Source of the DNA: Dongia deserti
GTDB lineage: Bacteria > Pseudomonadota > Alphaproteobacteria > Dongiales > Dongiaceae
Direction: 5' to 3'
Assembly: GCF_003574735.1 (NCBI RefSeq)
Contig: NZ_QORW01000005.1
Span: 277,318-341,317, forward strand
DNA length: 64,000 bases
The notes under the pieces were generated by a model. It was not told where the DNA came from and searched no databases. It saw only the letters and a list, made by a program, of their open reading frames with translations. Both the position numbers and the translations under genes were made by a program. Positions 47,944-56,423 of the stretch are shown here, one piece after another. How positions within the stretch are numbered: position 1 is the first letter of the stretch; every line of letters begins with the position of its first letter.

Positions 47944-48042
47944 GTAACATGCCAGTGTCCTGGGAAGCCGGTTTTGGTAACGGATTGCGACCGGGACGGG
48001 CCCTGTTACAATTCGTTACAATGCAGCAATGGCCGCTGTTAC
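47944..48042. promoter_or_regulatory. GTTAC/GTAAC box array between degP and the two-component genes
   Basis: Five boxes in about 100 bp: GTAAC at 47944 and 47977, GTTAC at 48005, 48015 and 48038. The central pair forms GTTACAATTCGTTACAAT (48005-48022), a 10-bp-period direct repeat, the usual geometry for OmpR/CpxR-class regulators. Binding by the neighbouring regulator is inferred. Confidence 0.6.
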
Positions 48043-48102
48043 CGGCGTCGGGTCAGGTGCATTCATCCAACGTGCTGGAACCACTGTCTCGGGCAAGCCT
48101 GA

Positions 48103-48876
48103 ATGGACCGCTCCCCCCATATCCTGGTGGTCGACGACGACAGGGAGATCCGCTCCCTCTTGTCGAAATTCCTGACCAAGAACGGCCTTCGGGTCAGTGT
48201 GGCAGCCGACGGGCGCGAGATGCGCCGCATGCTGGATGAGTCCAAGATCGACCTCATCGTGCTCGATGTCATGCTGCCGGGCGATTCCGGCCTCACCTTG
48301 TGCGGCCAGCTGCGCGCCACCACGACCATTCCGATCCTGATGCTGACCGCGGTCTCGGAAGATACCGACCGCATCATCGGGCTGGAGATGGGCGCCGATG
48401 ATTACCTGCCTAAGCCGTTCAATCCACGCGAGCTGCTGGCGCGCATCCGCGCCATCCTGCGCCGGGCGGATGATCGCGCGCCGGCGGTGGTCGGCGTCGA
48501 AGCCGAAGCCGAGGTCACACTGGCGTTTGACGGCTGGGCGATCAGCCCCGGCCGCCGCCAGCTGCTCGACCCTGCCGGGCAGCCGGTCGACTTGACCGGC
48601 GGCGAATTCGATCTGCTGCTGGCGTTGGTCGAACGCCCGCAGCGGGTCTTGAGCCGTGATCGCCTGCTCGACCTGACCAAGGGCCGCGCGGCATCGTTGT
48701 TCGACCGTTCCATCGATGTGCAGATCGGCCGCCTGCGCCGCAAGCTGGAGAATGCGGCACCTGGGAGCGGTGCGCTGATCGCCACCGTGCGCGGCGGCGG
48801 CTACATGTTCACCGCCGGCGTGACGCGCTCCGACACGGCCAGGTCTGGCTCCGCCAAGCCGGCTGCGAAAGGTTGA
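48103..48876 (+). CDS. OmpR-family response regulator
   Basis: 257 residues. Receiver domain with acidic pocket Asp11-Asp13 (VVDDDREI), phospho-acceptor Asp55 (LIVLDVMLPG), switch Thr (MLTAVSED) and Lys (PKPFNPRELLARI). The C-terminal winged helix (LTGGEFDLLLALVERPQRVLSRDRLLDLTKGRAASLFDRSIDVQIGRLRRKLE) binds direct repeats. Its gene diverges from degP and overlaps or abuts the histidine kinase gene. Likely senses envelope conditions through that kinase. Confidence 0.94.
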   Translation: MDRSPHILVVDDDREIRSLLSKFLTKNGLRVSVAADGREMRRMLDESKIDLIVLDVMLPGDSGLTLCGQLRATTTIPILMLTAVSEDTDRIIGLEMGADDYLPKPFNPRELLARIRAILRRADDRAPAVVGVEAEAEVTLAFDGWAISPGRRQLLDPAGQPVDLTGGEFDLLLALVERPQRVLSRDRLLDLTKGRAASLFDRSIDVQIGRLRRKLENAAPGSGALIATVRGGGYMFTAGVTRSDTARSGSAKPAAKG

Positions 48877-48881
48877 CGCGC

Positions 48882-50282
48882 ATGCTGCGCCGCCTGGTGC
48901 CGCATTCCATGCTGAGCTGGTTTGCGCTGGTGCTGGCTGCCGGCATTTCGCTGTCGCTCATCTCGGTCTCCGCCTTTCACGCATTTAATCGGGACGAAGC
49001 GATCGCGGCGCTGGAGGATCTGCGCGCTGCCGAGCGCATCGCCGCCGTTGCGCGCTTCCTGGACCATTCCGCGCCGCCGCTGCGGCCGGTGATCGCCGAA
49101 TCCATCAGCGGCTCGTCTCTCTTCATTGCCGCGACGCCAGCTAGCATGGTCGATAACGCGCATCCGCCCGACAACCGGACGGCGCGCCTGCGCGACGTCA
49201 TCGCCGCGCGGCTGATCGACATGCGCTGGCGCGACCTACGCGTGAACTACGGCATCGGCCCGGATAGCGGCACGGATCATCTGTGGTCGTGGATCCCGAG
49301 CCTATGGAGTGATGAGCACAAAAGGAGCGATCAGATCCTATCGCTGCAGGACCGCGGCGAGACCTTTACCGTCTCGCTTCAACTGCTGGACGGGACGTGG
49401 CTCAACTTCAGTTTCGCCTCAGTCAAGAGCCTGCCTTTCTCCTCATGGTCGCATCTGCTGGCGCTCGCTTTGGGCATCATCGCCGTGATGGCGTTGGGCA
49501 TCGGGGCCATGCGCGTCATCACGCGGCCGATCGCAAGCCTTGCCAATGCGGCGGAGCAGCTGGGCCGCGGCGCCAAACCGGGCGACGTGCCGGTGGCTGG
49601 CCTCGACGAGGTGCGCCAGGCGGCGCGCGCCTTCAACCAGATGCAGCGGCGCATCCGCCGCATGATCGAAGACCGCACCCAGATGATCGCCGCCATCTCG
49701 CACGATCTGCGGACGCCGATCACGCGCCTGCGCCTGCGCGCCGAGTTCGTCGAGGATGCGGAGGAGCAGCAGAAGATGCTGACCGACCTCGATCAGATGG
49801 AGGCGATCATCCGCTCCACCTTGATGTTTGCGCGCGAGGACAGCGACAACGAGCCGACTGCTGACATCGATCTGCAGGTGCTGCTCCAGGAGGTGGCGGA
49901 AAGCCATCCGCCCGCACGGCTAACGACGCGCGAAGCTTGCTCGCTGCGCGGGCGTCCGGTCGCGCTGCGGCGCTGTTTCAATAATCTCGTGGAGAACGCC
50001 GTTCGCTACGGCAACACGGCCGAGATCGCGCTGCACGATCGAGGCGGCGCGGTCGAAGTCACGGTCGACGACACCGGGCCGGGCATTCCGGAAGATCGCC
50101 TTAACGATGTCTTCCGCCCGTTCGTGCGCCTGGAGGAATCCCGCAACCGCGAGTCCGGTGGTGCCGGCCTCGGCCTTGCCATCGCCCGCAGCGTCGTTTT
50201 GGCGCATGGCGGGACCATTGTCCTGTCCAATCGCGCCGAAGGCGGCTTGCGGGTGCTGGTCAGATTGCCCAAGGCGGGCTAG
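48882..50282 (+). CDS. EnvZ-like sensor histidine kinase
   Basis: 466 residues from ATG 48882 (AAAGG upstream); a TTG at 48873 overlapping the regulator's stop is an alternative. Two membrane helices (MLSWFALVLAAGISLSLISVSAF and SHLLALALGIIAVMALGIGAMRV) flank a periplasmic loop of about 170 residues. HAMP follows, then HisKA with His274 (AAISHDLRTPITRLRLRAEF) and HATPase (FNNLVENAVRYG, DDTGPGIPEDRLNDVFRPFVRLEESRN, GAGLGLAIARSV). Cognate partner of the upstream regulator. Confidence 0.93.
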   Translation: MLRRLVPHSMLSWFALVLAAGISLSLISVSAFHAFNRDEAIAALEDLRAAERIAAVARFLDHSAPPLRPVIAESISGSSLFIAATPASMVDNAHPPDNRTARLRDVIAARLIDMRWRDLRVNYGIGPDSGTDHLWSWIPSLWSDEHKRSDQILSLQDRGETFTVSLQLLDGTWLNFSFASVKSLPFSSWSHLLALALGIIAVMALGIGAMRVITRPIASLANAAEQLGRGAKPGDVPVAGLDEVRQAARAFNQMQRRIRRMIEDRTQMIAAISHDLRTPITRLRLRAEFVEDAEEQQKMLTDLDQMEAIIRSTLMFAREDSDNEPTADIDLQVLLQEVAESHPPARLTTREACSLRGRPVALRRCFNNLVENAVRYGNTAEIALHDRGGAVEVTVDDTGPGIPEDRLNDVFRPFVRLEESRNRESGGAGLGLAIARSVVLAHGGTIVLSNRAEGGLRVLVRLPKAG

Positions 50283-50335
50283 AAGGCTTATCATCAGCAT
50301 TTGTGGTTTTCGAGACACGGAGCACGAGGTCAGCC

Positions 50336-50506
50336 ATGCGTATCGCGAATCAATGGGCCCGCTGGGCGCTTGTGGTGGGTTTGGTCGCGGCGCTGCCGGC
50401 CATGACCGCCTGCAACACGCTGAAGGGTGCCGCAAAGGGTGTCGAGAGTATCGGTAGCGGCCTGCAGAAGGACGTCGAGAAGGTCGAGCAGGAAGTGACC
50501 AACTAG
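50336..50506 (+). CDS. Entericidin A/B-like lipoprotein
   Basis: 56 residues from ATG 50336 (GAGG upstream). Signal peptide with lipobox MTAC, then NTLKGAAKGVESIGSGLQKDVEKVEQEV, the entericidin pattern. Entericidins are small envelope lipoproteins of antidote/toxin type induced in stationary or stress phases. It follows the histidine kinase by 53 nt on the same strand, so co-transcription is possible. Confidence 0.85.
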   Translation: MRIANQWARWALVVGLVAALPAMTACNTLKGAAKGVESIGSGLQKDVEKVEQEVTN

Positions 50507-50707
50507 AGAGCGGCACCGAGCCACAGCACGTCCTGGTGGACGTTTCGGCCTCTGCCATAGAACATGCCGATGAGCGCCAGGCATCTTCGCAGCACTGGTG
50601 ATCGCAATCTGCCCTCCCGGATCAGCATCGGCTCATTTGCGCGGGAAGTGACTGCGAATACGCATTGCTCCGGCACGGTCGCGCGATAACGGAGCGCGCA
50701 CCCGGCC

Positions 50708-51970
50708 TCACGGCGCGGGCGGGGACACCCTGGCGGCTGCGGGCTCGAACGCCGCACCGATACGGTTGCGTTTCGCATACGCCCATCCCCACGCTGCGAG
50801 GCATAGTGCCACCACGCTGAGCATCGGCAGCTCCAGGCCTTGCCGTTCGGCAACGCTGCCGACCAGATAGGTGCCGATCCCTCCCGCGATCCGCGAAAAC
50901 AGGAACTCGGTGCCCATCACACGCCCGCGCTGCTCATCGGGGATCGAGGTCTGCAGCAGCGCGATCGTGCCGGTGCTGCGGATCTGGCCGGCTATGCCCC
51001 ACAGCAAGGCCGCACCAGCGGCAAGCCACAGATTTCCCATCAGGATCAATCCGCCGATCGCACAGGCATAGATCGCAAAGGCGCGCAGCACGATTATCGG
51101 CGAGACGCGCGCCGATCCGCCATGCGCCAGCCAGAGCGCCGCGAGCGTCGCGCCGACGCCATAGGCGGTAAGGATCGCGCTCATGCCTTCCACGCCGCGC
51201 CCCAGGGTCTCGGCCGAAAAGGCCGGCAGCATGTGATAGAGCGAAACCGCCAGCACATCGCCCAGCAGCATCAGGATCAGCAGCGTGCTGATGCCCTGGT
51301 GTCCGAAGATGTAGCGCGCACCGTCGGTCAGATCGCCCATCACCGAGCGGCCGCTCTTTGGCGGCTGCTTGAAGTCCACCGGCGTGCGCAGGAACGCGGC
51401 CGAGATGAGATAGACCAGATAGCCCAGCACGTTGGCAGCGAAGGCGATGGCGACGCCATGATGCAGGATCAGCCAACCGGCGAGTGCCGGCCCAGCGACG
51501 ATGGCGGCCTGGTTATAAGCGCTGTTGACTGCAATCGCCGAGGCGAGCCGCTCGCGTGCCACGAAGCGCGGCAGCATGCCGTAGGCCGCCGGCACGCTGA
51601 AGGAGTGGATCGCGCCGTGCAGGAGCACCAGGACGGCCAGCGGCCAGATGGTGAGCCATCCGGCATAAGCGAGGACAGTGAGCGCCAGCGCCTGCACCAG
51701 CGCCAGCGCATAACTCACGATCACGATGCGGAAGCGGTCCATCCGGTCCGCGAGCGTGCTGGCGAGCGGCACCAGCAGCACATTCGGCGCGATATCCAGC
51801 AGCGCGATGATCGCGAGCCAGGTTGTGGAGTGGGTCAGCTCCCACGCGGTCCACGACACCGCCACTACCTGGACGAAGAAACTGATCCAGGACGTGATGG
51901 AACCGACGGTATAGATGCGGAAGTTTCGATCGGCTAGCGCATCGCCGATGCCGCCCAGCCGCCACCTCAT
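50708..51970 (-). CDS. MFS transporter (MFS_3 / enterobactin-exporter-like)
   Basis: 420 residues with about 12 membrane helices. The start RWRLGGIGDALADRNFRIYTVGSITSWISFFVQVVAVSWTAWELTHS and the loop PLASTLADRMDRFRIVIVSY are typical of the MFS_3 branch. The mid-loop region (DFKQPPKSGRSVMGDLTDGARYIFGHQG) links the two halves. Probably a proton-driven exporter; substrate unknown. No adjacent regulator. Confidence 0.88.
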   Translation of the reverse strand: MRWRLGGIGDALADRNFRIYTVGSITSWISFFVQVVAVSWTAWELTHSTTWLAIIALLDIAPNVLLVPLASTLADRMDRFRIVIVSYALALVQALALTVLAYAGWLTIWPLAVLVLLHGAIHSFSVPAAYGMLPRFVARERLASAIAVNSAYNQAAIVAGPALAGWLILHHGVAIAFAANVLGYLVYLISAAFLRTPVDFKQPPKSGRSVMGDLTDGARYIFGHQGISTLLILMLLGDVLAVSLYHMLPAFSAETLGRGVEGMSAILTAYGVGATLAALWLAHGGSARVSPIIVLRAFAIYACAIGGLILMGNLWLAAGAALLWGIAGQIRSTGTIALLQTSIPDEQRGRVMGTEFLFSRIAGGIGTYLVGSVAERQGLELPMLSVVALCLAAWGWAYAKRNRIGAAFEPAAARVSPPAP

Positions 51971-52130
51971 GCGGTCCAGCCGCGCCTAGAGCGCTGGGTC
52001 GTGCGGAACAAGCGATCGGAAGCGTGTGTGCACATGCGCCGCCATTTAGCGGCAACCGGAGGCGGGCGGCAAGTTCCGCCAAGTGAATCGCCCCTCCCTG
52101 GCGTGAGAGGGGCGATACGCAGGCCGACGC

Positions 52131-52466
52131 TCAGCCCTTCATCGGCTTCAAGCCGATCATGGTGAGGGCTGATTCGATCTTCTTGATGCCGGCACCTGCC
52201 TGATGCGTGCTGCACATGCTCTGCGCTTCGTTGCGCAGATTAAGCGCTCGCGCATAGTTCTTGTTGGTCTTGTGAGTCGCTTCTGCCTTGTCGAACTGCG
52301 CACCGAGGGCAGTGCAACGCTCCGGCAGGGTGGACGCCGCGGCATACATCTGGTGCGTTCTGATTGGCTTGTTCGGAAACGGGGTGGCGGTGACCGCGTC
52401 GGCGGCCAGTGCGAGCGGCGCGCCGAGTACGAGGGCGGCGGCGGTCGCGATGATCAGCTTTCTCAC
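52131..52466 (-). CDS. Small secreted Cys-containing protein, paralogue 1
   Basis: 111 residues with a signal peptide (MRKLIIATAAALVLGAPLALAADA). The mature part has two cysteines in LPERCTALGAQFDKAEATHKTNKNYARALNLRNEAQSMCSTHQAGAGIKKIESALTMIGLKP. The same frame of residues appears in the next gene on this strand, showing duplication. No recognised domain; a helical periplasmic protein with one disulfide is a fair guess. Confidence 0.75.
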   Translation of the reverse strand: MRKLIIATAAALVLGAPLALAADAVTATPFPNKPIRTHQMYAAASTLPERCTALGAQFDKAEATHKTNKNYARALNLRNEAQSMCSTHQAGAGIKKIESALTMIGLKPMKG

Positions 52467-52575
52467 GGATCTCTCCTTCGTATACGGACATCAAGGGAGC
52501 CTTCTCGCAACGCCTCTGGCGTCGGGTTCGAAGGTGTCGGCGTGGATGTCCTTCGCGTCGACAGTTGCAACAATT

Positions 52576-52971
52576 TCACAGCTGCGTAGCGCCGCATGTC
52601 TCTGCGGCCTGGACGTTCTGTAACGCGCGATGACATGGGGCCGACGCCTCAAGTTCTGCGAGATACCTTGGCTGAACCTCGATCATCTTGAGCGCAGATG
52701 CGAGATACTTGGCACCGGCAACCTGCTGGTTAGACGAGCAAAGGGTCTCTCCCTCGGTACGGAGCGCGCGGGCAGCCGTCACGTTGGGGCTGCCCTTGTG
52801 TGTTGCCTCCACCCGATCGAAACGTGCATCCAATGCCGCGCATCGCGCACCGGGGTTTGATGCCGTCAAGAGAGTGTTGGTGCGCGCTGCGGCGGCGGGA
52901 GTGCTATCCGCGAACGCGAACGGCGCGCCCAGCATCGTGGCGGCAAGGGTCGCAAGAATGAGCTTGTTCAT
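52576..52971 (-). CDS. Small secreted Cys-containing protein, paralogue 2
   Basis: 131 residues from ATG 52971; signal peptide MNKLILATLAATMLGAPFAFAD. Shares RCAALDARFDRVEATHKG, LRTEGETLCSSNQQVAGAKYLASALKMI with paralogue 1. It has a longer C-terminus (YLAELEASAPCHRALQNVQAAETCGATQL) with two extra cysteines that may come from a frameshift past the usual end. Possibly secreted; function unknown. Confidence 0.7.
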   Translation of the reverse strand: MNKLILATLAATMLGAPFAFADSTPAAAARTNTLLTASNPGARCAALDARFDRVEATHKGSPNVTAARALRTEGETLCSSNQQVAGAKYLASALKMIEVQPRYLAELEASAPCHRALQNVQAAETCGATQL

Positions 52972-53079
52972 CGGTTTCTCCTTTGAGTGCGGGTGATTGA
53001 GGCTGTGCCGCACCCTTCCCGCGAGGGAAAGGTGCGGTCGACGATTGAGTGAGTTGGGGCTTTTCGCTGTGTTGGCGCC

Positions 53080-53334
53080 TTAAGACCTTGCCAGGCCGCC
53101 ATGTGCCTTGTCGTTGCTATTCTTGGCCTGGTGGCATACCGAGAGCGCATTCTGCTTCGCCACCAGGAAGTCGGAATACGACTTGTAGGCAGCGCGATCC
53201 TGTGTGATCGCCTGCTCGGCCTGGCCGCAATGCATTGTGCTCAACTCGAGGCTGCTGATCGGCGTGGGCTTGGCAAAGGCGAGTGGCGTGCCGGCCACAA
53301 GGGCGATCGCGGTGGCCATCACAATCTTCTTCAT
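53080..53334 (-). CDS. Small secreted Cys-containing protein, related layout
   Basis: 84 residues from ATG 53334; signal peptide MKKIVMATAIALVAGTPLAFAK. The mature peptide has MHCGQAEQAITQDRAAYKSYSDFLVAKQNALSVCHQAKN, again two Cys about 30 residues apart with Lys-rich helix. Only distantly like the other two, but the same strand, spacing and size suggest one group. Function unknown. Confidence 0.65.
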   Translation of the reverse strand: MKKIVMATAIALVAGTPLAFAKPTPISSLELSTMHCGQAEQAITQDRAAYKSYSDFLVAKQNALSVCHQAKNSNDKAHGGLARS

Positions 53335-53802
53335 AGGGATTCTCCAACATGAGACATCACGGATGCTTTCCGCCGCGGTGCGGGCGGGTCGGCGCGGATG
53401 TCGGGGCGCGTCGGCACCAGCACATATCGGCGTCGCTTGTAACGCGCGCATGTCTCAGACGGAGGAGTTGGCAACAGACCGTGTCAAAGGCCGCCGCGCA
53501 GTTTTTTGGTGAGGGAACCATACCCACGGGCCAGGATTACACTCTCGTTCGTCGCCCAACCCCGTGAGCCCCTTCGTTGTGAAAGCGGCCTCGTCATGGT
53601 TTTGTCAGCTCTGCTCCGGAAAGGAGAAACGTGCCGCGAATACACGCTGGCGGCGGCCTTCTGTGCGTCCCTCAGGCCTGCCGAGTTCGCTCAAGGGAAG
53701 TTGATCACCTGCCGGTTGTCCTGGCGCGTAGCGAAGGAGAACATCCGATAGAGGCAGAGAGGCTCGCCACCGATGCGGCACATGATCACTGAGCGAGGAA
53801 GC
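53335..53802. other. 468-bp gap before the polyketide synthase gene, no gene assigned
   Basis: The left end is the leader of the 53334 gene. The rest shows no open frame with a convincing start, family or signal peptide. I see no tRNA, strong terminator or repeat. Confidence 0.4.
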
Positions 53803-54876
53803 ATGATGAAAAGAGCGGCTCTCCTCGCCGAAAATGATCCGCCGGCGATTCTGTCGGTCACGACCGCCGTCCCGCGCTTTCGCCTGGATCAGGCCGACGT
53901 GGTAAGGGCGGCGATGCAGGTCTTCGATCGCGAGCGTTCGGAGATTGAACGCCTGATGCCGGTGTTCGAGAATGCCGGGGTCGTCACGCGCTATTCCTGT
54001 GTCCCGATGGAGTGGTACTTCCAGTCCCACGGCTGGCGCGAGCGTAATGAGCGGTACCTGGCGAATGCGGTTGAGCTTCTGGAGAGCGCGACCCGCCAGG
54101 CGCTGGAACAGGCCGGGCGCAAACCGGACGACATCGCGGCCGTCGTGGTCGCCTCCACCACCGGCATCGCCACTCCCAGCCTCGATGCGCTGCTGCTGAA
54201 TCGCATGAAGCTGCCGTCGACGATTCTGCGCCTGCCGATCTTCGGCCTCGGCTGCGCGGGCGGCGTGATCGGCCTCAGCCACGCCGCGGCGCTCGCGCGC
54301 ACCGTGCCGGATGGCGACGTGCTGTTCCTCGCGGTCGAGCTTTGCTCCGTCACTTTCCGGCGCAGCGACATGTCCAAGAGCAACATCATCGGCGCGGCCC
54401 TGTTCGGTGACGGTGCCGCCGCCATGGTGATCGGGCGGCCGGGCTCGTCCGGTCTGCGGCTTGGTCCCGCCGGCATGCAGACGTGGCCCGATTCCCTGCG
54501 CGTTATGGGCTGGGACGTGGAGGATGACGGTCTCGGCGTCCTGTTTTCGCGCGACATCCCGACCCTGGTGCGGGAGGAGATGCGTGCGGCCGCCGATTCC
54601 TTCCTCGCGCGCTGCGGGATCAGCGCAGGCGATCTCGCCGGCTATATCTGCCATCCTGGTGGGGTGAAGGTGCTGGACGCGCTCGAGCAGGCCTTCAGCC
54701 TGCCGCAGGGCACGATGGCCGAAGCGCGCGAGATCCTGCGCGCCTATGGCAACATGTCGGCCGTTACCGTCCTGTTCGTGCTGCAGCGGACGATGCAGCG
54801 CGGCCTATCCGGCCGTCACCTGATGTCCGCCTTGGGCCCCGGCTTCAGCGCCGGATTCCAGATCATTGAGGGGTGA
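53803..54876 (+). CDS. Type III polyketide synthase (chalcone/stilbene synthase fold)
   Basis: 357 residues from ATG 53803 (GAGGAAG upstream). The catalytic triad is complete: Cys151 in FGLGCAGGV, His284 in CHPGG, Asn317 in YGNMSAVTVLFV; the C-terminal GPGFSAGF loop is present. Such enzymes condense malonyl-CoA onto acyl-CoA starters and cyclise the product to pyrones or resorcinols. An ICMT-type methyltransferase gene follows, as in the Bacillus bpsA-bpsB alkylpyrone pair and the Streptomyces srsAB pair. A methylated alkylpyrone or alkylresorcinol is the most likely product. Confidence 0.9.
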   Translation: MMKRAALLAENDPPAILSVTTAVPRFRLDQADVVRAAMQVFDRERSEIERLMPVFENAGVVTRYSCVPMEWYFQSHGWRERNERYLANAVELLESATRQALEQAGRKPDDIAAVVVASTTGIATPSLDALLLNRMKLPSTILRLPIFGLGCAGGVIGLSHAAALARTVPDGDVLFLAVELCSVTFRRSDMSKSNIIGAALFGDGAAAMVIGRPGSSGLRLGPAGMQTWPDSLRVMGWDVEDDGLGVLFSRDIPTLVREEMRAAADSFLARCGISAGDLAGYICHPGGVKVLDALEQAFSLPQGTMAEAREILRAYGNMSAVTVLFVLQRTMQRGLSGRHLMSALGPGFSAGFQIIEG

Positions 54877-54899
54877 TGTTGCTATACTTATGCCCTGTA

Positions 54900-54936
54900 A
54901 TCCCCGGATCGCCACGACGTGGCGGGACCTGGGGAT
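54900..54936 (+). repeat. Intercistronic hairpin between PKS and methyltransferase genes
   Basis: ATCCCC pairs with GGGGAT, and CGCCACG pairs with CGTGGCG around a single A; the two stems stack with short internal loops. It may modulate downstream expression. Confidence 0.45.
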
Positions 54937-55011
54937 CCAGGCTATCGTTATGTGGCTTCGCACTTGGGTCGTCGGGGCGAACCCGGCGATGGCCTGATTG
55001 GGGAATTGTCG

Positions 55012-55521
55012 TTGACCGAGGACCAGCTCTTTTGCGCCGGCCTGCTTCTGCTGGTGACGCTGCAGCGCCTGATCGAGCTCGTGATCGCCAGCCGCAACAC
55101 GCGGGCGCTGCTGGCGGAGGGCGCATATGAAATCGGGCGCGGGCACTACCCCGCCATCGTCTTCCTCCACACTGCTTGGCTGGCCGTACTGTGGGCGTTC
55201 GTGCTGTTCGGCCTCACGCTATTCCAGGTCTGGGCCGCCATCGCCTATCTCACGGTGCTCGGGCTGCGCATCTGGACCATGGCGAGCCTTGGGCGCTATT
55301 GGACCACGCGCATCATTGTCGTGCCACACGCACCGCTGGTGCGCGCCGGCCCCTATCGCTTCCTGCGGCATCCCAACTATCTGGTGGTCGTGCTGGAGAT
55401 CGCGCTGCTGCCGCTCGCCCTCGGTTCCTGGCCGCTGGCACTCGGTTTCACCGTCGTGAACGTGATCCTGCTGGCATGGCGGATCAAGGTCGAGAACTCG
55501 GCGCTCGCTTCGCGGCGTTAA
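55012..55521 (+). CDS. Isoprenylcysteine-carboxyl-methyltransferase-family O-methyltransferase (BpsB-like)
   Basis: 169 residues from a proposed TTG at 55012 with GGGGAA upstream; no ATG in the same frame is well placed. Four to five membrane helices; SAM-site motif HPNYL in PYRFLRHPNYLVVVLEIALLPLAL, and a conserved RYWTTRI. Size matches Bacillus BpsB. It probably methylates the hydroxyl of the pyrone or resorcinol made by the adjacent type III polyketide synthase at the membrane. Confidence 0.8.
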   Translation: MTEDQLFCAGLLLLVTLQRLIELVIASRNTRALLAEGAYEIGRGHYPAIVFLHTAWLAVLWAFVLFGLTLFQVWAAIAYLTVLGLRIWTMASLGRYWTTRIIVVPHAPLVRAGPYRFLRHPNYLVVVLEIALLPLALGSWPLALGFTVVNVILLAWRIKVENSALASRR

Positions 55522-55580
55522 CTATGCCTACACCAACCATTGTGCCAGAATTGCATGCTTGATCTCCTCTGAGGCCGGTC

Positions 55581-56252
55581 ATGACGAAGAGTCTCTTTGG
55601 CAAGAATCCGGATCTGGACGACGTCGACTTCATCGAGGCCATCGAAGCCGCATTCGGAATCAAATTCGGCAATGAGGAGCCGGAGAAGTGGCTGACGTTC
55701 GGCGATGTATTTGACGCGACGTGCCGGCGCGTGCATCCCGTCGAGAGAGGCCCGTTCCCGTGCCTCTCCGCGTCTGCCTATCGACACATCAAGAGGGCAA
55801 TTCTCAAAGACGGGCCTGGCTTGGACCTTCGTCCCGACACACCTCTGAAAGACCTCGTGCGCGGCCGCAGGGTTTCAGGTTGGTGGCGCAAGTTGGAGCG
55901 GGTTTCTGGGCTGAAACTGCCTGCGTTGCAACTTGGCCTATGGAGCACGTTGTTTTTTCTCGTTCTCTTTTTAGGCATTCCGTTACTCGTCGCAATAAGC
56001 CGTTCAAGCGGCTGGCTCGCCTTGCTTTCTGTAGCCCTGGCGATACTCGTGGCAATATGGTCGACCCGAAGCCTTCCTGTTCAGACCGTCGGCGATCTGG
56101 CGCGCTCGGTGGCCGCCCTGAATGCACAGACCCTCTCCCGGTCGCACGGTGCAATACGGGAACGCGATGTTTGGTCTTCTCTCGTCTGGATCGCGCGCGA
56201 TAGCACAGCCTGCAGAGATCCAATAGACCGCCAGACAATCTTGATCGGATAG
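55581..56252 (+). CDS. Membrane protein of unknown function with a charged N-terminal domain
   Basis: 223 residues. The N-terminus looks like an acyl-carrier-like or helical module (DVDFIEAIEAAFGIKFGNEEPEKWLTFGDVFDATCRRV), then a linker with a conserved-looking YRHIKRAIL and GWWRKLERVSGLKLP, followed by two membrane helices (STLFFLVLFLGIPLLVAI and WLALLSVALAILVAIW). The C-terminus is soluble. Base composition is lower in GC than its neighbours. The gene follows a PKS locus but no functional link is shown. Confidence 0.65.
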   Translation: MTKSLFGKNPDLDDVDFIEAIEAAFGIKFGNEEPEKWLTFGDVFDATCRRVHPVERGPFPCLSASAYRHIKRAILKDGPGLDLRPDTPLKDLVRGRRVSGWWRKLERVSGLKLPALQLGLWSTLFFLVLFLGIPLLVAISRSSGWLALLSVALAILVAIWSTRSLPVQTVGDLARSVAALNAQTLSRSHGAIRERDVWSSLVWIARDSTACRDPIDRQTILIG

Positions 56253-56259
56253 TTGTGCA

Positions 56260-56386
56260 CTATGGTGCGGGATCAATGATCACCGTGCCGACAATCCCAT
56301 CGTCTTCGTGGTGCAGAAATGCAGGTGCCCGGCACGGTGAGGGTGTGGCCCGACCGTGACAAGAAGCTGAGCCCCGCGAACTCCGG
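56260..56386 (-). pseudogene. Cupredoxin C-terminal remnant with frameshift
   Basis: One frame reads PEFAGLSFLSRSGHTLTVPGT and the adjacent frame continues HHEDDGIVGTVIIDPAP, stop at 56260. Joined, they give a blue-copper C-terminus (strand, PGT turn, His, GIVGTVII strand). The N-terminal part is missing. Confidence is limited because it rests on joining two frames. Confidence 0.45.
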
Positions 56387-56423
56387 CCGGCATCAGCAGC
56401 AGGCGCATGGTTGGACAGGACAC

